Positions 11,941-21,100 of a DNA stretch of 64,000 nt are shown piece by piece (within the stretch, counting starts at the first letter, position 1; each line of letters begins with the position of its first letter). Where the stretch lies: NCBI RefSeq assembly GCF_000826685.1, contig NZ_JROO01000001.1, forward strand, positions 1 to 64,000, given 5' to 3'. Below the pieces are notes generated by a model, which was not told the origin of the DNA, made no database searches, and saw nothing but the letters and a program-made list of their open reading frames with translations. Source of the stretch: Streptomonospora alba (lineage in GTDB: Bacteria > Actinomycetota > Actinomycetes > Streptosporangiales > Streptosporangiaceae). Position numbers and translations under genes: made by a program.

Positions 11941-13514
11941 GCACCGCCGCCCACGCCCGGGAGGGTCTGGGCCGGGTCGCCCGCGGCGGCGCGCTGAACA
12001 TGGGCGGCGCCGCGGCCGGTGCGGTGCTGAACCTGGGCCTCGTCGTCACGGTCACCCGCGGATTCTCCCCGGATGCGGCGGGATCGCTGTTCGCCGCCAC
12101 CTCGGTGTTCCTGATCGCTTCGGCCGTGGCCAACCTGGGCACTCCCAGCGGGCTGGTCTACTTCCTGTCCCGGTTGCGGGCGCGCGGCGCCGGGCACGCG
12201 GCCACGCGGGTGCTGCGCATCGCCCTGGTCCCGGCGGTGGCGGCGTCGCTGGGGGCCGCGGCCGTGCTCGCCGTGCTCGCCGACGACCTGGCAGGGCTCA
12301 TCGGCGCTCCGGCCGCCGAGACCTACCTGCGGCTGCTGGCCGCCTTCCTGCCCTTCGCGGTGATCACCGACGCCGCGCTCGCGGCCACGCGGGCCTACCA
12401 CGTGATGCGGGCGGGGGTGCTGCTGGACAGGCTCGGCCGCCCGCTGAGCCAGCTTGCACTCGTCGGCGCCGCCGCGGCGACCGGGTCGGCCGGACTGCTG
12501 GCGGTGGCGTGGGCGGGCCCCTACCTGCCGGCAGCGGTGCTCGCGTGGTGGTGGATGCGCCGCGTCCTCGGCGCGCACCGGCGCTCGGCGCCGACCGAGC
12601 CCGCGCCTCCCCCGGCTCCTCCCGACTCGCCGGGGCCGGCCCGCTCCGGCGGTTCGGGAGCCGATGCCGGCGTCTCGCCGCGTGCGTTCTGGGCGTTCTC
12701 CCTTCCCCGCTCGGTCTCCGACATCGCGCAGCTGGGCATTCAGCGGTGCGGAATCGTGTTCGCGGCCGCGCTGGGCGGCACGGCGGAGGCGGCGGTGTTC
12801 ACCGCGGCCTCGCGCTTCCCGGTGGTGGGCCAGTTCGCCGGTCAGGCGCTGCAGTTCGCGGCGGAGCCGCGGCTGGCCGAACTGCTGGAGGCCGACGACC
12901 GCCGCGGCGCCAACAACCTGTTCCGCGCGGGCACCGCGTGGCTGATCTGCCTGACCTGGCCGCTGTTCCTGCCCGCGATCGTCTACGCGCCACTGCTGAT
13001 GGAGCTGTTCGGTCCGCACTACGCCTCAGGCGCCCGCGTGCTCGCCGTGGTCTGCCTGGCCCAGTTGCTCGCCGCCGCCCTGGGCATGGGCGACCTGGTG
13101 CTGACCATGACCGGCCGCACCCGGACGAATCTGGCCAACAACCTGCTGGCTCTGGCCGCCGATGTCGCGCTGTGCCTGCTGCTGGTACCGATCGCCGGGG
13201 CGAGCGGCGCGGCGGCCGCGTGGGCGGGCGCCATCGCTGTACGCAAGGGGCTGCCACTGGCCCAACTGGCACGCTCGCACGGGCTGCACCCCTTCGACCG
13301 GCGGTGGGCGATGGCCGCAGGGAGCTGCCTGGTGTGGTTCGGCGGCATCCCGGCACTGTCCGCTGCGGTGCTGGGAACGGGACCGGGGTCGCTGGCCGCC
13401 GCGCTGGCCGCCGGATCGGCGGGGTTCGCCGCGACGCTGTGGCGCCTGCGCGGGCCGCTGGAGCTGGACCTGCTGCTGCGGCGCGGCGCCGCTCGAAGCG
13501 GCGCCGCCGGCTGA
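11937..13514 (+). CDS. Wzx-like polysaccharide flippase (MOP superfamily)
   Basis: About 525 residues and about 12-14 predicted membrane helices. It begins GRVARGGALNMGGAAAGAVLNLGLVVTVTRGFSPDAAG, the pattern of MATE/PST oligosaccharide exporters that flip undecaprenyl-linked repeats. A cytoplasmic proline-rich loop lies near residues 210-245. The start was taken as GTG at 11937, overlapping the sulfotransferase stop. A GTG at 11910 would add nine residues. Together with the Wzz-like and Wzy-like genes it completes a Wzx/Wzy export set. Confidence 0.8.
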   Translation: MSTAAHAREGLGRVARGGALNMGGAAAGAVLNLGLVVTVTRGFSPDAAGSLFAATSVFLIASAVANLGTPSGLVYFLSRLRARGAGHAATRVLRIALVPAVAASLGAAAVLAVLADDLAGLIGAPAAETYLRLLAAFLPFAVITDAALAATRAYHVMRAGVLLDRLGRPLSQLALVGAAAATGSAGLLAVAWAGPYLPAAVLAWWWMRRVLGAHRRSAPTEPAPPPAPPDSPGPARSGGSGADAGVSPRAFWAFSLPRSVSDIAQLGIQRCGIVFAAALGGTAEAAVFTAASRFPVVGQFAGQALQFAAEPRLAELLEADDRRGANNLFRAGTAWLICLTWPLFLPAIVYAPLLMELFGPHYASGARVLAVVCLAQLLAAALGMGDLVLTMTGRTRTNLANNLLALAADVALCLLLVPIAGASGAAAAWAGAIAVRKGLPLAQLARSHGLHPFDRRWAMAAGSCLVWFGGIPALSAAVLGTGPGSLAAALAAGSAGFAATLWRLRGPLELDLLLRRGAARSGAAG

Positions 13515-13604
13515 CCCCCGTTCGAACGGGGAGCAGCCGCCACCGTCCCGCGACATCACTTTCAGCAACAAGTTAATTACTTTCTGCTGTGAAAGGATGG
13601 TGCC

Positions 13605-14063
13605 ATGACGACCTCGCCGCTACTCTTCGTCGCGTCCAGCGGCGGCCACCTCGCCCAGCTCTGGTCGCTGCGGCCGTGGTGGATCCGACACCGCAGGATC
13701 TGGGTCACCTTCCCCACCGCCGACGCACTGCAGCTCCTCGACGGCGAGGACGTCCGCTCGGCGCACCACCCCACCACCCGCCATGCGGGCAACCTGCTGC
13801 GCAACACGGTGCTCGCGGTACGCACGCTGGCCCGTACCCGCCCCGCTGCCGTGGTCTCCACCGGCGCCGGCGTCGCCCTGCCGTTCTTCGCGCTGGCCTG
13901 GCTGCTGCGCATCCCCACCGTCTACATCGAGGTCTACGACCGCATCGACGCCCCGCCCCTGACCACCCGGCTGTGCCGGCCCTTCACCCGGCTGCACCTC
14001 ACCCAGTGGGAGGAGCAGCGCGCGTTCCTGCCCCACGCCGTCACCGTTGGACCGCTGCTGTGA
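13605..14063 (+). CDS. PssD/Alg14-like glycosyltransferase subunit
   Basis: About 152 residues. The N-terminus LLFVASSGGHLAQLWSL and the central VVSTGAGVALPFFALAWLLRIPTVYIEVYDR match the Alg14/PssD/CpsF family, which anchors and activates an Alg13/PssE partner to transfer the second sugar onto a lipid-linked primer. The ATG has AAAGGA upstream. It follows the flippase after a 90-base gap that is locally A/T-rich and may hold an internal promoter. The next gene starts inside its stop codon (GTGA), consistent with a two-subunit enzyme. Confidence 0.85.
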   Translation: MTTSPLLFVASSGGHLAQLWSLRPWWIRHRRIWVTFPTADALQLLDGEDVRSAHHPTTRHAGNLLRNTVLAVRTLARTRPAAVVSTGAGVALPFFALAWLLRIPTVYIEVYDRIDAPPLTTRLCRPFTRLHLTQWEEQRAFLPHAVTVGPLL

Positions 14064-15598
14064 CCGGCGACGCCCCGCAGCGCGGCGACGGACCCGCCGG
14101 TGCCGCGCAGGAGCCGGATACGGCCCCGGCCGCCGCGGAGCGCCCGCTGGTGCTGGTCGCCGTGGGCACCGACCACCACGCCTTCACCCGGCTCATCGAC
14201 TGGGCCGACGGTTACGCGCTCGACAGGCCCGATGTGCGGGTCCTGGTGCAACACGGCGCCTCGGCCGCGCCGTCCGCCGCCGAGGGCACCGCCTACTTCG
14301 AGCCCGGCGGTCTCGGCGCGGCCATGGGCAGGGCCGCGGCCGTGGTCACCCACGGCGGGCCCGCCACCATCGCCGAGGCGCGCGAGGCCGGGCACCTGCC
14401 CGTCGCCGTCGCCCGCGACCCCGAACTGCACGAGCACGTCGACGACCATCAGCTGTGTTTCGTGAGCCGCCTCGACGAGGCGGGGCTGGTGCGCTCCTGC
14501 TCCAGCTACCAGCAGTTCCGCACCACCCTCGACAAGGCCCTGGCCCAGCCCCGGGACTTCCGCCTGCCGGCCCCCTCCGGCGCCGGCACCGCCACCGCCG
14601 CCCACCGCGCAGGCCGCCTCATCGACCTGCTCATCGGCACCCGCGAAGCCCGGCCCGACCGCCCGCTGCCGCGGGCGCGCGAGGACGCGCACTGGCCGGA
14701 GATCACCGCGGTCGTACCCACCCGCGACCGCCCCGACCTGCTGCGCCGGACCCTGGAGCACATCCGCGCTCAGGACTACCCCGGCACCGTGCGCACCCTC
14801 GTGGTCTTCGACGGCACAGACCCCGACCGCTCGCTGGAGCGCGACGACGGCAGACGGCCGGTGCGGGTGCTGGCCAACACCGCGGCGCCGGGACTGGCCG
14901 GTGCCCGCAACACCGGCATCCTGGCCGCCGAAACCGAACTGGTCGCCTTCTGCGACGACGACGATCTCTGGCTGCCCGGAAAACTGCGCGCCCAGGCCGC
15001 GGTGCTGTGCGCCGAACCCGCGACCGAGCTGGTGTGCTGCGGTATTCGCATCGCCTACGACGGCGCCACGTCCGACCGGGTACTGCAGCGCTCCACTGTG
15101 GACTTCGCCGACCTGCTGCGCTCACGGTTGACCGAGCTGCACCCCTCGACGTTCCTGCTGCGGCGCAGCGCTCTCCTCGACGGGTGCGGATCCGTCGACG
15201 AGGAGATCCCGGGCGGCTACGGCGAGGACTACGAACTGCTGCTGCGGCTGGCCCGGCGCGCCCCGATCCGCAACGTGGGCGAGCCGCTCGTGCGGGTGCT
15301 GTGGCACCGGCGCTCCTACTTCGGCGGCCGGTGGCAGACGATCGCCACCGCCTTGCGCTGGCTGCTCACCGCCTATCCGGAGTTCCGGCTGGTCCCGCGC
15401 GGCTACGCCCGAGTCGCAGGGCAGATCGCCTTCGCCGAGGCCGCGGCGGGCCGGCGCGGCGCCGCTCTGGAATGGTGCACGGCGGCGCTGCGCGCCCGCT
15501 GGACCGAACCGCGCGCCTACCTCGCCGCCGCCGTGGCCTGCGGACTGCCCGCCGCGGCGGTGCTGCGGGCCCTGCACAGGCGCGGCCGCGGGATCTAG
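14060..15598 (+). CDS. PssE/Alg13-like subunit fused to a GT2-family glycosyltransferase
   Basis: About 512 residues in two parts. Residues 1 to about 190 resemble the GT28 C-terminal domain of Alg13/PssE (VLVAVGTDHHAFTRLIDW; ADVVTHGG-type segment AAAVVTHGGPATIAEAREAGHLPVAVARDPELHEHVDDHQ). Residues from about 213 onward are a GT2 glycosyltransferase (ITAVVPTRDRPDLLRRTLEHI; AGARNTGILAAETELVAFCDDDDLWLPGKL with the metal-binding aspartates). Such a fusion would let one polypeptide add two successive sugars, the first together with the upstream Alg14-like subunit. It starts at GTG 14060 and is the last gene of the operon. Confidence 0.8.
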   Translation: MTGDAPQRGDGPAGAAQEPDTAPAAAERPLVLVAVGTDHHAFTRLIDWADGYALDRPDVRVLVQHGASAAPSAAEGTAYFEPGGLGAAMGRAAAVVTHGGPATIAEAREAGHLPVAVARDPELHEHVDDHQLCFVSRLDEAGLVRSCSSYQQFRTTLDKALAQPRDFRLPAPSGAGTATAAHRAGRLIDLLIGTREARPDRPLPRAREDAHWPEITAVVPTRDRPDLLRRTLEHIRAQDYPGTVRTLVVFDGTDPDRSLERDDGRRPVRVLANTAAPGLAGARNTGILAAETELVAFCDDDDLWLPGKLRAQAAVLCAEPATELVCCGIRIAYDGATSDRVLQRSTVDFADLLRSRLTELHPSTFLLRRSALLDGCGSVDEEIPGGYGEDYELLLRLARRAPIRNVGEPLVRVLWHRRSYFGGRWQTIATALRWLLTAYPEFRLVPRGYARVAGQIAFAEAAAGRRGAALEWCTAALRARWTEPRAYLAAAVACGLPAAAVLRALHRRGRGI

Positions 15599-15810
15599 CA
15601 ACCGCCGCATGGGGGCACCGCTCCACCGTGCGGAAGGAATCCGAGGAATCCTCGGGAAGCGCCCCGGGGCCGTCACCCGAAGGCCGCGACGCCCCTTTTT
15701 CCGCACTCTGCACCGCCCTCGGCGGCAACGCGGCTCGCTGCGCGGCCCCCGTCGCCGCAGCCTCTCGGGGCACGGCCCCACGCGGAGGGTGCCCGACCTG
15801 AGCCGGCCTC

Positions 15811-17556
15811 TCAGCGGCTCCGCGATACTCCCCGCGTATTCACTTTGCGGGCCTTGTCGGCCAGTTCCATGGCCTCGTCCACGGCGTCGCGGACCTGATG
15901 GGGCACGTTGACGTAGCGGTCGCCGGAGGCCCGCAGGTAGCCGTCGGTGGCGTGGCGGTTCTCCAGGACGCGGAAGTCGCAGGTGGGCGCGGTGATCCCG
16001 TCCCAGAGCTTGACTGCGCGGATGCGCTCGTACTTCTGAAGCGCTTCGGGGATGTCGGAGTACCACTCCCTGGTGGCCTCAGGGGCGCCCGGAATCGGCA
16101 CCGTTCCCATCTCGCCGATCATCACCGGCTTGTCGGGGTCGATGCCGTGTTCGGGCCCTTCGTTCTGGATCCACTCATAGGCCGGACGCAGCGCCTCCTC
16201 GAAGGTGTCGACGTGGTCCCACCTCGGCTGAAGCTCACACCCGGTCATGTTGTAGGCCTCCCAGCTGATCCAGTCGACGTAGTCGTTTCCCGGCCACAGG
16301 CCGGGCAGCCGGTCGAGGTTGGCCGGCCAGCCGGTCACGTTCCACACGAAGACGGCGTTGTCGGCGCCACTGTCGCGGTAGAGGTCGACGATGTGCCGCC
16401 AGGCGCGGACGAACTCCTCAGGCGTGCCGCGGGTGTTGTAGCGCTTCCCGGCGTCGGCCTCGTGGTCGAAGGTGACGAAGAACGGCAGGCCCAGGTCGGC
16501 GATGCGGCGCGCCTGGCCGCGCAGCGAGTCGTCGAAGCGGCCGGCGATGATGTCGCTGTAGCTCTGCGCCGGATGGCCCTGGACGTTGAACCGCTTGGCC
16601 TCGATGTTGACGTGGACGAAGCGCCCCTCCTCGGCAAGCGTGCGTTCCCTGTCCGTGGGCACGCGATGCTGGTCGACGCCGTGCCAGGTGTAGACGATGT
16701 CCAGCGGGCGGTCGGCTGCGGCCTCCAGCGGCTCGACGTTGCCCCGGTGCGGACTCGCTCCCCACCACACGCCGCATGTCGGCTCCATGATCGCGGTGAC
16801 GGTGCACTCGTCTGAGGGCGGCGCGGGCGGCGCGGGGGTGGGCCCGGGAAGGTCCGGCGACGGCTGGGCGGACTCCTCCGGTGCCTCGCTCGCGGAGTGG
16901 GAGGGGAAACCGGTGGTCGGCGGGGCCGGATCGGGGCTGCCCGCAGGCGCCTCTCCCGAAGGCGAGGGCGCGGGAGCGGGATCGGGCCCTGACGGCTCCC
17001 CCGCATCAGGCGAGGCGGAAGTTCCGGCGGAGGGCTGCGGCGCCGACGCAGACGGCGAGGGCGCGGACGGCACTGACGGCGCCGACGCGGAGGCCGACGG
17101 GGAGGACGGCGCCGGTGCCGTGTGCCCGGTGCCCGCGTCGGGTGACGGGGTTCCGGCAGAGGGCTGCGGCGCACTCGCCGACGAGGAAGGGGCGGAGGGC
17201 GATCCCGAGGCGCCGGGCGGACCGCTCGGCTGCGCGGCGGCGTCGGGCCGGGGCCCTGTCGTCGGCGCGGCACCGGAGGCGCCCGCAGCCGAGGGGCGTA
17301 CGGCACCCGCGGTCCCCGTCGGCGGGGTGTCCCAGACGGCGCCGCTCGGCGCCGGGGAGCCGTGGCCGGTCGCGGGCCCCGCCTCGTCGGTGGGGTAGGC
17401 GGTGGTGGTGATGGCTCCGGGCGGCGCGCACGCCGCGACCGCGATCGTCACAGCGAGCGCTGCGCCGCCGCAGCGTGTGGGAGTGCAGACTCCCAGCGCC
17501 CGCCGGACGCCGCGGCAGCTCCGCTCGGCACCTTCGACTCTCCGTGATTCTCCCAT
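15811..17556 (-). CDS. Secreted lipoprotein with GH26-type (beta-mannanase-like) glycoside hydrolase domain
   Basis: About 581 residues. The N-terminus has an arginine-rich start, a hydrophobic core and AVAAC (Cys about 43), consistent with a lipoprotein signal. Then comes a linker of roughly 190 residues made of Pro/Ala/Ser/Gly repeats that would span the cell wall. The catalytic domain (from about 250) has the GH26 layout: acid/base candidate in FVTFDHEADAG (Glu about 362), VWNVTGWP, and nucleophile candidate in VMIGEMGTVP (Glu about 480). It is last in the leftward unit and converges on the glycosyltransferase operon, so it probably trims or releases the polysaccharide. No clear ribosome site precedes the ATG, so the start is uncertain. 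Confidence 0.8.
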   Translation of the reverse strand: MGESRRVEGAERSCRGVRRALGVCTPTRCGGAALAVTIAVAACAPPGAITTTAYPTDEAGPATGHGSPAPSGAVWDTPPTGTAGAVRPSAAGASGAAPTTGPRPDAAAQPSGPPGASGSPSAPSSSASAPQPSAGTPSPDAGTGHTAPAPSSPSASASAPSVPSAPSPSASAPQPSAGTSASPDAGEPSGPDPAPAPSPSGEAPAGSPDPAPPTTGFPSHSASEAPEESAQPSPDLPGPTPAPPAPPSDECTVTAIMEPTCGVWWGASPHRGNVEPLEAAADRPLDIVYTWHGVDQHRVPTDRERTLAEEGRFVHVNIEAKRFNVQGHPAQSYSDIIAGRFDDSLRGQARRIADLGLPFFVTFDHEADAGKRYNTRGTPEEFVRAWRHIVDLYRDSGADNAVFVWNVTGWPANLDRLPGLWPGNDYVDWISWEAYNMTGCELQPRWDHVDTFEEALRPAYEWIQNEGPEHGIDPDKPVMIGEMGTVPIPGAPEATREWYSDIPEALQKYERIRAVKLWDGITAPTCDFRVLENRHATDGYLRASGDRYVNVPHQVRDAVDEAMELADKARKVNTRGVSRSR

Positions 17557-17711
17557 AACACAGAGCTACCATATGAATACGCATCGGCACATGCAGGCGC
17601 AACCCCTCGGCGTGCCGCATCCCGGAAAAGTCCGACACCGCCGTCGGCTGGGAACGCGCGCGGCGGCACGGTCCGCCGCCGGCGTCTGACACCGAGGCCG
17701 GATCCGACCGC

Positions 17712-18635
17712 TCAGTAGCCGAACCTCGGCCGGCTCGCGCAGGTCAGCGCGGAGACCGCGAACCGGCCCGGCGGCCGCAGACCGTTGCCGCGCCCCGCGT
17801 CGGCGCGCACCCGCACGGCGCCGGAGTCGAACCGCATCGGGTTGCCCGAGACCGTGTGCGTCGGTGACAGCCGCGCCGTGCCCGCGGCGTCGACCGGCAG
17901 GTCACCGGTGTGGCCGGCGAACTGCGCCAGGATGCCGAACTCCCCGGCGGGGTCGGCCACGAAATCCTCGTAGCGCACGCGCAGCGTCGGCACGCCCAGT
18001 CGGCTCACGCGCGCCAGCACCTCGTTCTGCACGGTCCACTGCACGGCTGCGCGGCCGGGCGAGTAACGGGCCATCTCCTGTTCGGGGCTGGTCGCGGTGG
18101 CATCGGGCCGCGGCACCCGTTTGCCCCATGCGTGGGCGACGTCCCGCGGGTCGCGCAGCACGTGGACCAGGTGCAGCCGTCCGCCGTAGCGGTGACGCAG
18201 GCAGGCCGCGAGAGAGGCGTGCTTGCTGGAGTCGACGACCACCCGGCAGCCGCTCACGTGGGCCGCAGCGGCGTAGAGCCGGTCGTAGAGGGCGGTGTAG
18301 TGCGCCAGCCGCTCGGCCATACGCGCCGGCGGACGGGCGCCGAGCAGAGCCGGCACGAAGCGGGTCCGGTCGACGGAGGCCTTGAGCGCGAGGACGTCGG
18401 CCGCATCCAGCCGGTCCCAGCCGCCGAACGCGGTCTCGCCGACGTCCCGCCAGAAACGGCACGCGCGGAACGGGGCTCCGCAGCCGCAGGGCTCGCCGTC
18501 GACCAGCGCCCGGCGCCACATGTGCACCACTTCGCCCAGCGAGCAGACATCGGGCAGTGCACCCAGCAGGCGCTCGATCAGCGTGGAGCCGGAGCGCCCC
18601 ATACCGCCGACGTAGAGCAGTCGGAAATCGTCCAC
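17712..18635 (-). CDS. PAPS-dependent sulfotransferase
   Basis: About 307 residues. The PAPS loop YVGGMGRSGSTLIERLLG lies at residues 8-25 and the 3'-phosphate motif VLRDPRDVAHAW at 159-170. A cysteine cluster (PCGCGAPFRAC, 49-59) is typical of this bacterial sulfotransferase subgroup. It is not closely similar to the other sulfotransferase at 11.1 kb, so the two probably sulfate different positions or sugars. It lies 178 bases downstream of cysN and 155 bases upstream of the GH26 gene on the same strand. The start GTG has no obvious ribosome site, and a 14-base palindrome (18651-18664, CCGTGCGCGCACGG) lies just upstream. Confidence 0.82.
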   Translation of the reverse strand: MDDFRLLYVGGMGRSGSTLIERLLGALPDVCSLGEVVHMWRRALVDGEPCGCGAPFRACRFWRDVGETAFGGWDRLDAADVLALKASVDRTRFVPALLGARPPARMAERLAHYTALYDRLYAAAAHVSGCRVVVDSSKHASLAACLRHRYGGRLHLVHVLRDPRDVAHAWGKRVPRPDATATSPEQEMARYSPGRAAVQWTVQNEVLARVSRLGVPTLRVRYEDFVADPAGEFGILAQFAGHTGDLPVDAAGTARLSPTHTVSGNPMRFDSGAVRVRADAGRGNGLRPPGRFAVSALTCASRPRFGY

Positions 18636-18813
18636 ACGCGCACACTATTACCGTGCGCGCACGGGTGGTCGCGTTGCGCAGGAAAATCCGGGGCCCGCCC
18701 GTCGCCCGCCGCCGTCGGAGGAGGCGCTGAGCGCCCCGGGTGTCCAGGGCGCGATGCCGCCGCCCCTCCGCTCGGGTGCGCCGCGTCGGCGACCGGGCCG
18801 GCCCCGGCGCCGA

Positions 18814-20082
18814 TCACTCGGTGCGGACGATCATCCCAGCGGCGACCGTGGTGTTGGTGCCTTCCTCGATGAGGACGAACCCGCCGGTCAGCCGGTTGTT
18901 CTTGTACTCGTCCACGAACAGCGGCTGGGTGGCGCGCATGCTCACGCGCCCGATCTCGTTCAGCGAGAGATCCTCGGCGCTCTCGTCGCGGTGCAGGCTG
19001 TTGACGTCCAGCCGGTAGCGCACGTCGCGCACCACGACCTTGGCGGTGCGTGTCGTGTGCTTGATGACCAGCTTGGAGCTGGGCGTGAGCTTGCGGCTCT
19101 CGGCCATCCAGCAGATCATCGCCTCGATGTCCTGCGACGCCTCGGGCTGGTTGTTGGGCCGGCACAGCATGTCGCCGCGCGAGATGTCGATGTCGTCCTC
19201 AAGCAGCACCGTCACCGACATGGGCGGGAACACCTCGTCGAGCTCTCCGTCGGCGGTGAGGATCTTGGCGATGCGGCTGGTCAGCCCTGAGGGAAGGTGC
19301 ATGACCTCGTCGCCCGCCTTGAACACCCCGCCGGAGACCATCCCGCCGTAGCCGCGGTAGTCGTGCAGCTCGGGGTCGGCGGCGCGCTGCGGCCGGATGA
19401 CGGTCTGCACGGGGAACCGCGCGTCGATCAGGTTCCGGTCGGAGGCGATGTGGACGTGCTCCAGGTGGTGCAGGAGCGAGGAGCCGTCGTACCACGGCAT
19501 GTTGATGGAGCGGTCCACCACGTTGTCGCCGTGCAGCGCCGAGATCGGGATGAACGTGAGGTCGCTGACGTCGAGCTTGGTGGCGAAGGCTGTGAACTCC
19601 TCCTTGATCTCGTCGAACCGCTCCTGGGAGTAGTCGACGAGGTCCATCTTGTTGATGGCCACCACCAGGTGGGGCACCTGCAGCAGGGTGGTCAGGAAGG
19701 CGTGGCGGCGGCTCTGCTCCTGCAGGCCCTTGCGCGCGTCGACCAGGATGACCGCCAGGTCGGAGGTCGAGGCCCCGGTGACCATGTTGCGGGTGTACTG
19801 GATGTGCCCGGGGGTGTCGGCGATGATGAAGGTCCGCCGCGGCGTCGCGAAGTAGCGGTAGGCGACGTCGATGGTGATGCCTTGTTCGCGCTCGGCGCGC
19901 AGGCCGTCGGTGAGCAGCGCCAGGTTGGTCGTCTCCTCGCCGCGGCCGCGGCTGGTGCGCTCCACGGCGTCGAGCTGGTCCTCGAAGATCGACTTGGAGT
20001 CGAACAGGAGGCGGCCGATCAGGGTGGACTTTCCGTCGTCGACCGAGCCGGCCGTGGCGAACCGCAGAATGTCTGTACTCAT
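18814..20082 (-). CDS. cysN: Sulfate adenylyltransferase subunit 1 (GTPase)
   Basis: About 422 residues. It is the GTP-driven subunit of ATP sulfurylase and makes APS with CysD. G-box motifs are intact: GSVDDGKSTLIGRLL, DTPGHIQYTRNM, NKMDLVD, followed by elongation-factor-like beta-barrel domains. There is no fused APS kinase, consistent with a separate cysC at 0.07 kb. The ATG at 20082 is preferred over a TTG five codons earlier because GGAA precedes it at suitable distance and homology begins there. It follows cysD by about 40 bases in the leftward operon. Confidence 0.95.
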   Translation of the reverse strand: MSTDILRFATAGSVDDGKSTLIGRLLFDSKSIFEDQLDAVERTSRGRGEETTNLALLTDGLRAEREQGITIDVAYRYFATPRRTFIIADTPGHIQYTRNMVTGASTSDLAVILVDARKGLQEQSRRHAFLTTLLQVPHLVVAINKMDLVDYSQERFDEIKEEFTAFATKLDVSDLTFIPISALHGDNVVDRSINMPWYDGSSLLHHLEHVHIASDRNLIDARFPVQTVIRPQRAADPELHDYRGYGGMVSGGVFKAGDEVMHLPSGLTSRIAKILTADGELDEVFPPMSVTVLLEDDIDISRGDMLCRPNNQPEASQDIEAMICWMAESRKLTPSSKLVIKHTTRTAKVVVRDVRYRLDVNSLHRDESAEDLSLNEIGRVSMRATQPLFVDEYKNNRLTGGFVLIEEGTNTTVAAGMIVRTE

Positions 20083-20123
20083 ATGCACGCGTTCCAAGTG
20101 GGTGGGGAGAGGGCGCCGGGGCT

Positions 20124-21056
20124 CTAGAAGTAGCCCTCGCGCTTGCGGTCTTCCATGGCCGCCTCGCTGGAGCGGTCGTCGGCGCGGGTCTGGCCGCGCT
20201 CGGTGACCCGGGTGGCGGCGATCTCGGCCATGATCTCCTCCAAGCTCGTGGCCGAGGAGCGCACCGCACCGGTGCAGGTCATGTCGCCCACAGTGCGGTA
20301 GCGGACGGTGGCCTCGAACAGCTCCTCGTCCTCACCGCGGTTGATGTAGGGGCCGTCGGAGAGCAGGATGCCGTCGCGCTCGAAGACCGTGCGCTTGTGC
20401 GCGTAGTAGATCGGCGGCAGCTCGATCCCCTCGCGGGCGATGTAGCCCCACACGTCCAGCTCGGTCCAGTTGGACAGGGGGAACACCCGCATGTTCTCGC
20501 CCGGGTTGATCCGGGTGTTGAAGATGTTCCACAGCTCGGGGCGCTGCTGCTTGGGGTCCCACTGGCCGAACTCGTCGCGGAAGGAGAAGACGCGCTCCTT
20601 GGCGCGGGCCTTCTCCTCGTCGCGCCGCGCGCCGCCGAACGCGGCGTCGAAGCCGTGCACTTCGAGCGCCTCCAGCAGGGCCGCGGTCTGCAACCGGTTG
20701 CGGCTGGCCATACGGCCGGTGGGCTCGACGACCTTGCCGGCGTCGATCTGCTCCTGCACCGAGGCGACGACGAGCCTTACCCCGGCCTCCGCCAAGCGGC
20801 GGTCGCGGAACTCCATCACCTCGGGGAAGTTGTGCCCGGTGTCGACGTGCATCACCGGGAAGGGGATCGCTCCGGGCCAAAAGGCCTTCTCGGCGAGCCG
20901 CAGCATGACGAGGGAGTCCTTACCGCCCGAGAAGAGCAGCACGGGCCGCTCGAACTCGGACGCAACCTCGCGCATGATGTAGATCGCCTCGGCCTCCAGG
21001 AAGTCCAGCTGGGACAGCTGGTACCTGCCGAGCGGTGCCGTACTGGCCTGACTCAT
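20124..21056 (-). CDS. cysD: Sulfate adenylyltransferase subunit 2
   Basis: About 310 residues. The catalytic subunit of ATP sulfurylase belongs to the PP-loop pyrophosphatase family. VLLFSGGKDSLVMLRLAEKAF is the PP-loop, followed by FPVMHVDTGHNFPEVMEFRD and the conserved C-terminus ending KREGYF. The ribosome site is GAGGCGGG before the ATG. It lies 44 bases downstream of cysQ and just upstream of cysN, so the order on the minus strand is sugar transferase, cysQ, cysD, cysN. Confidence 0.96.
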   Translation of the reverse strand: MSQASTAPLGRYQLSQLDFLEAEAIYIMREVASEFERPVLLFSGGKDSLVMLRLAEKAFWPGAIPFPVMHVDTGHNFPEVMEFRDRRLAEAGVRLVVASVQEQIDAGKVVEPTGRMASRNRLQTAALLEALEVHGFDAAFGGARRDEEKARAKERVFSFRDEFGQWDPKQQRPELWNIFNTRINPGENMRVFPLSNWTELDVWGYIAREGIELPPIYYAHKRTVFERDGILLSDGPYINRGEDEELFEATVRYRTVGDMTCTGAVRSSATSLEEIMAEIAATRVTERGQTRADDRSSEAAMEDRKREGYF

Positions 21057-21100
21057 GAACCCGCCTCACGCTCCTATGACTCACACGGGGGGTGTGTGCC

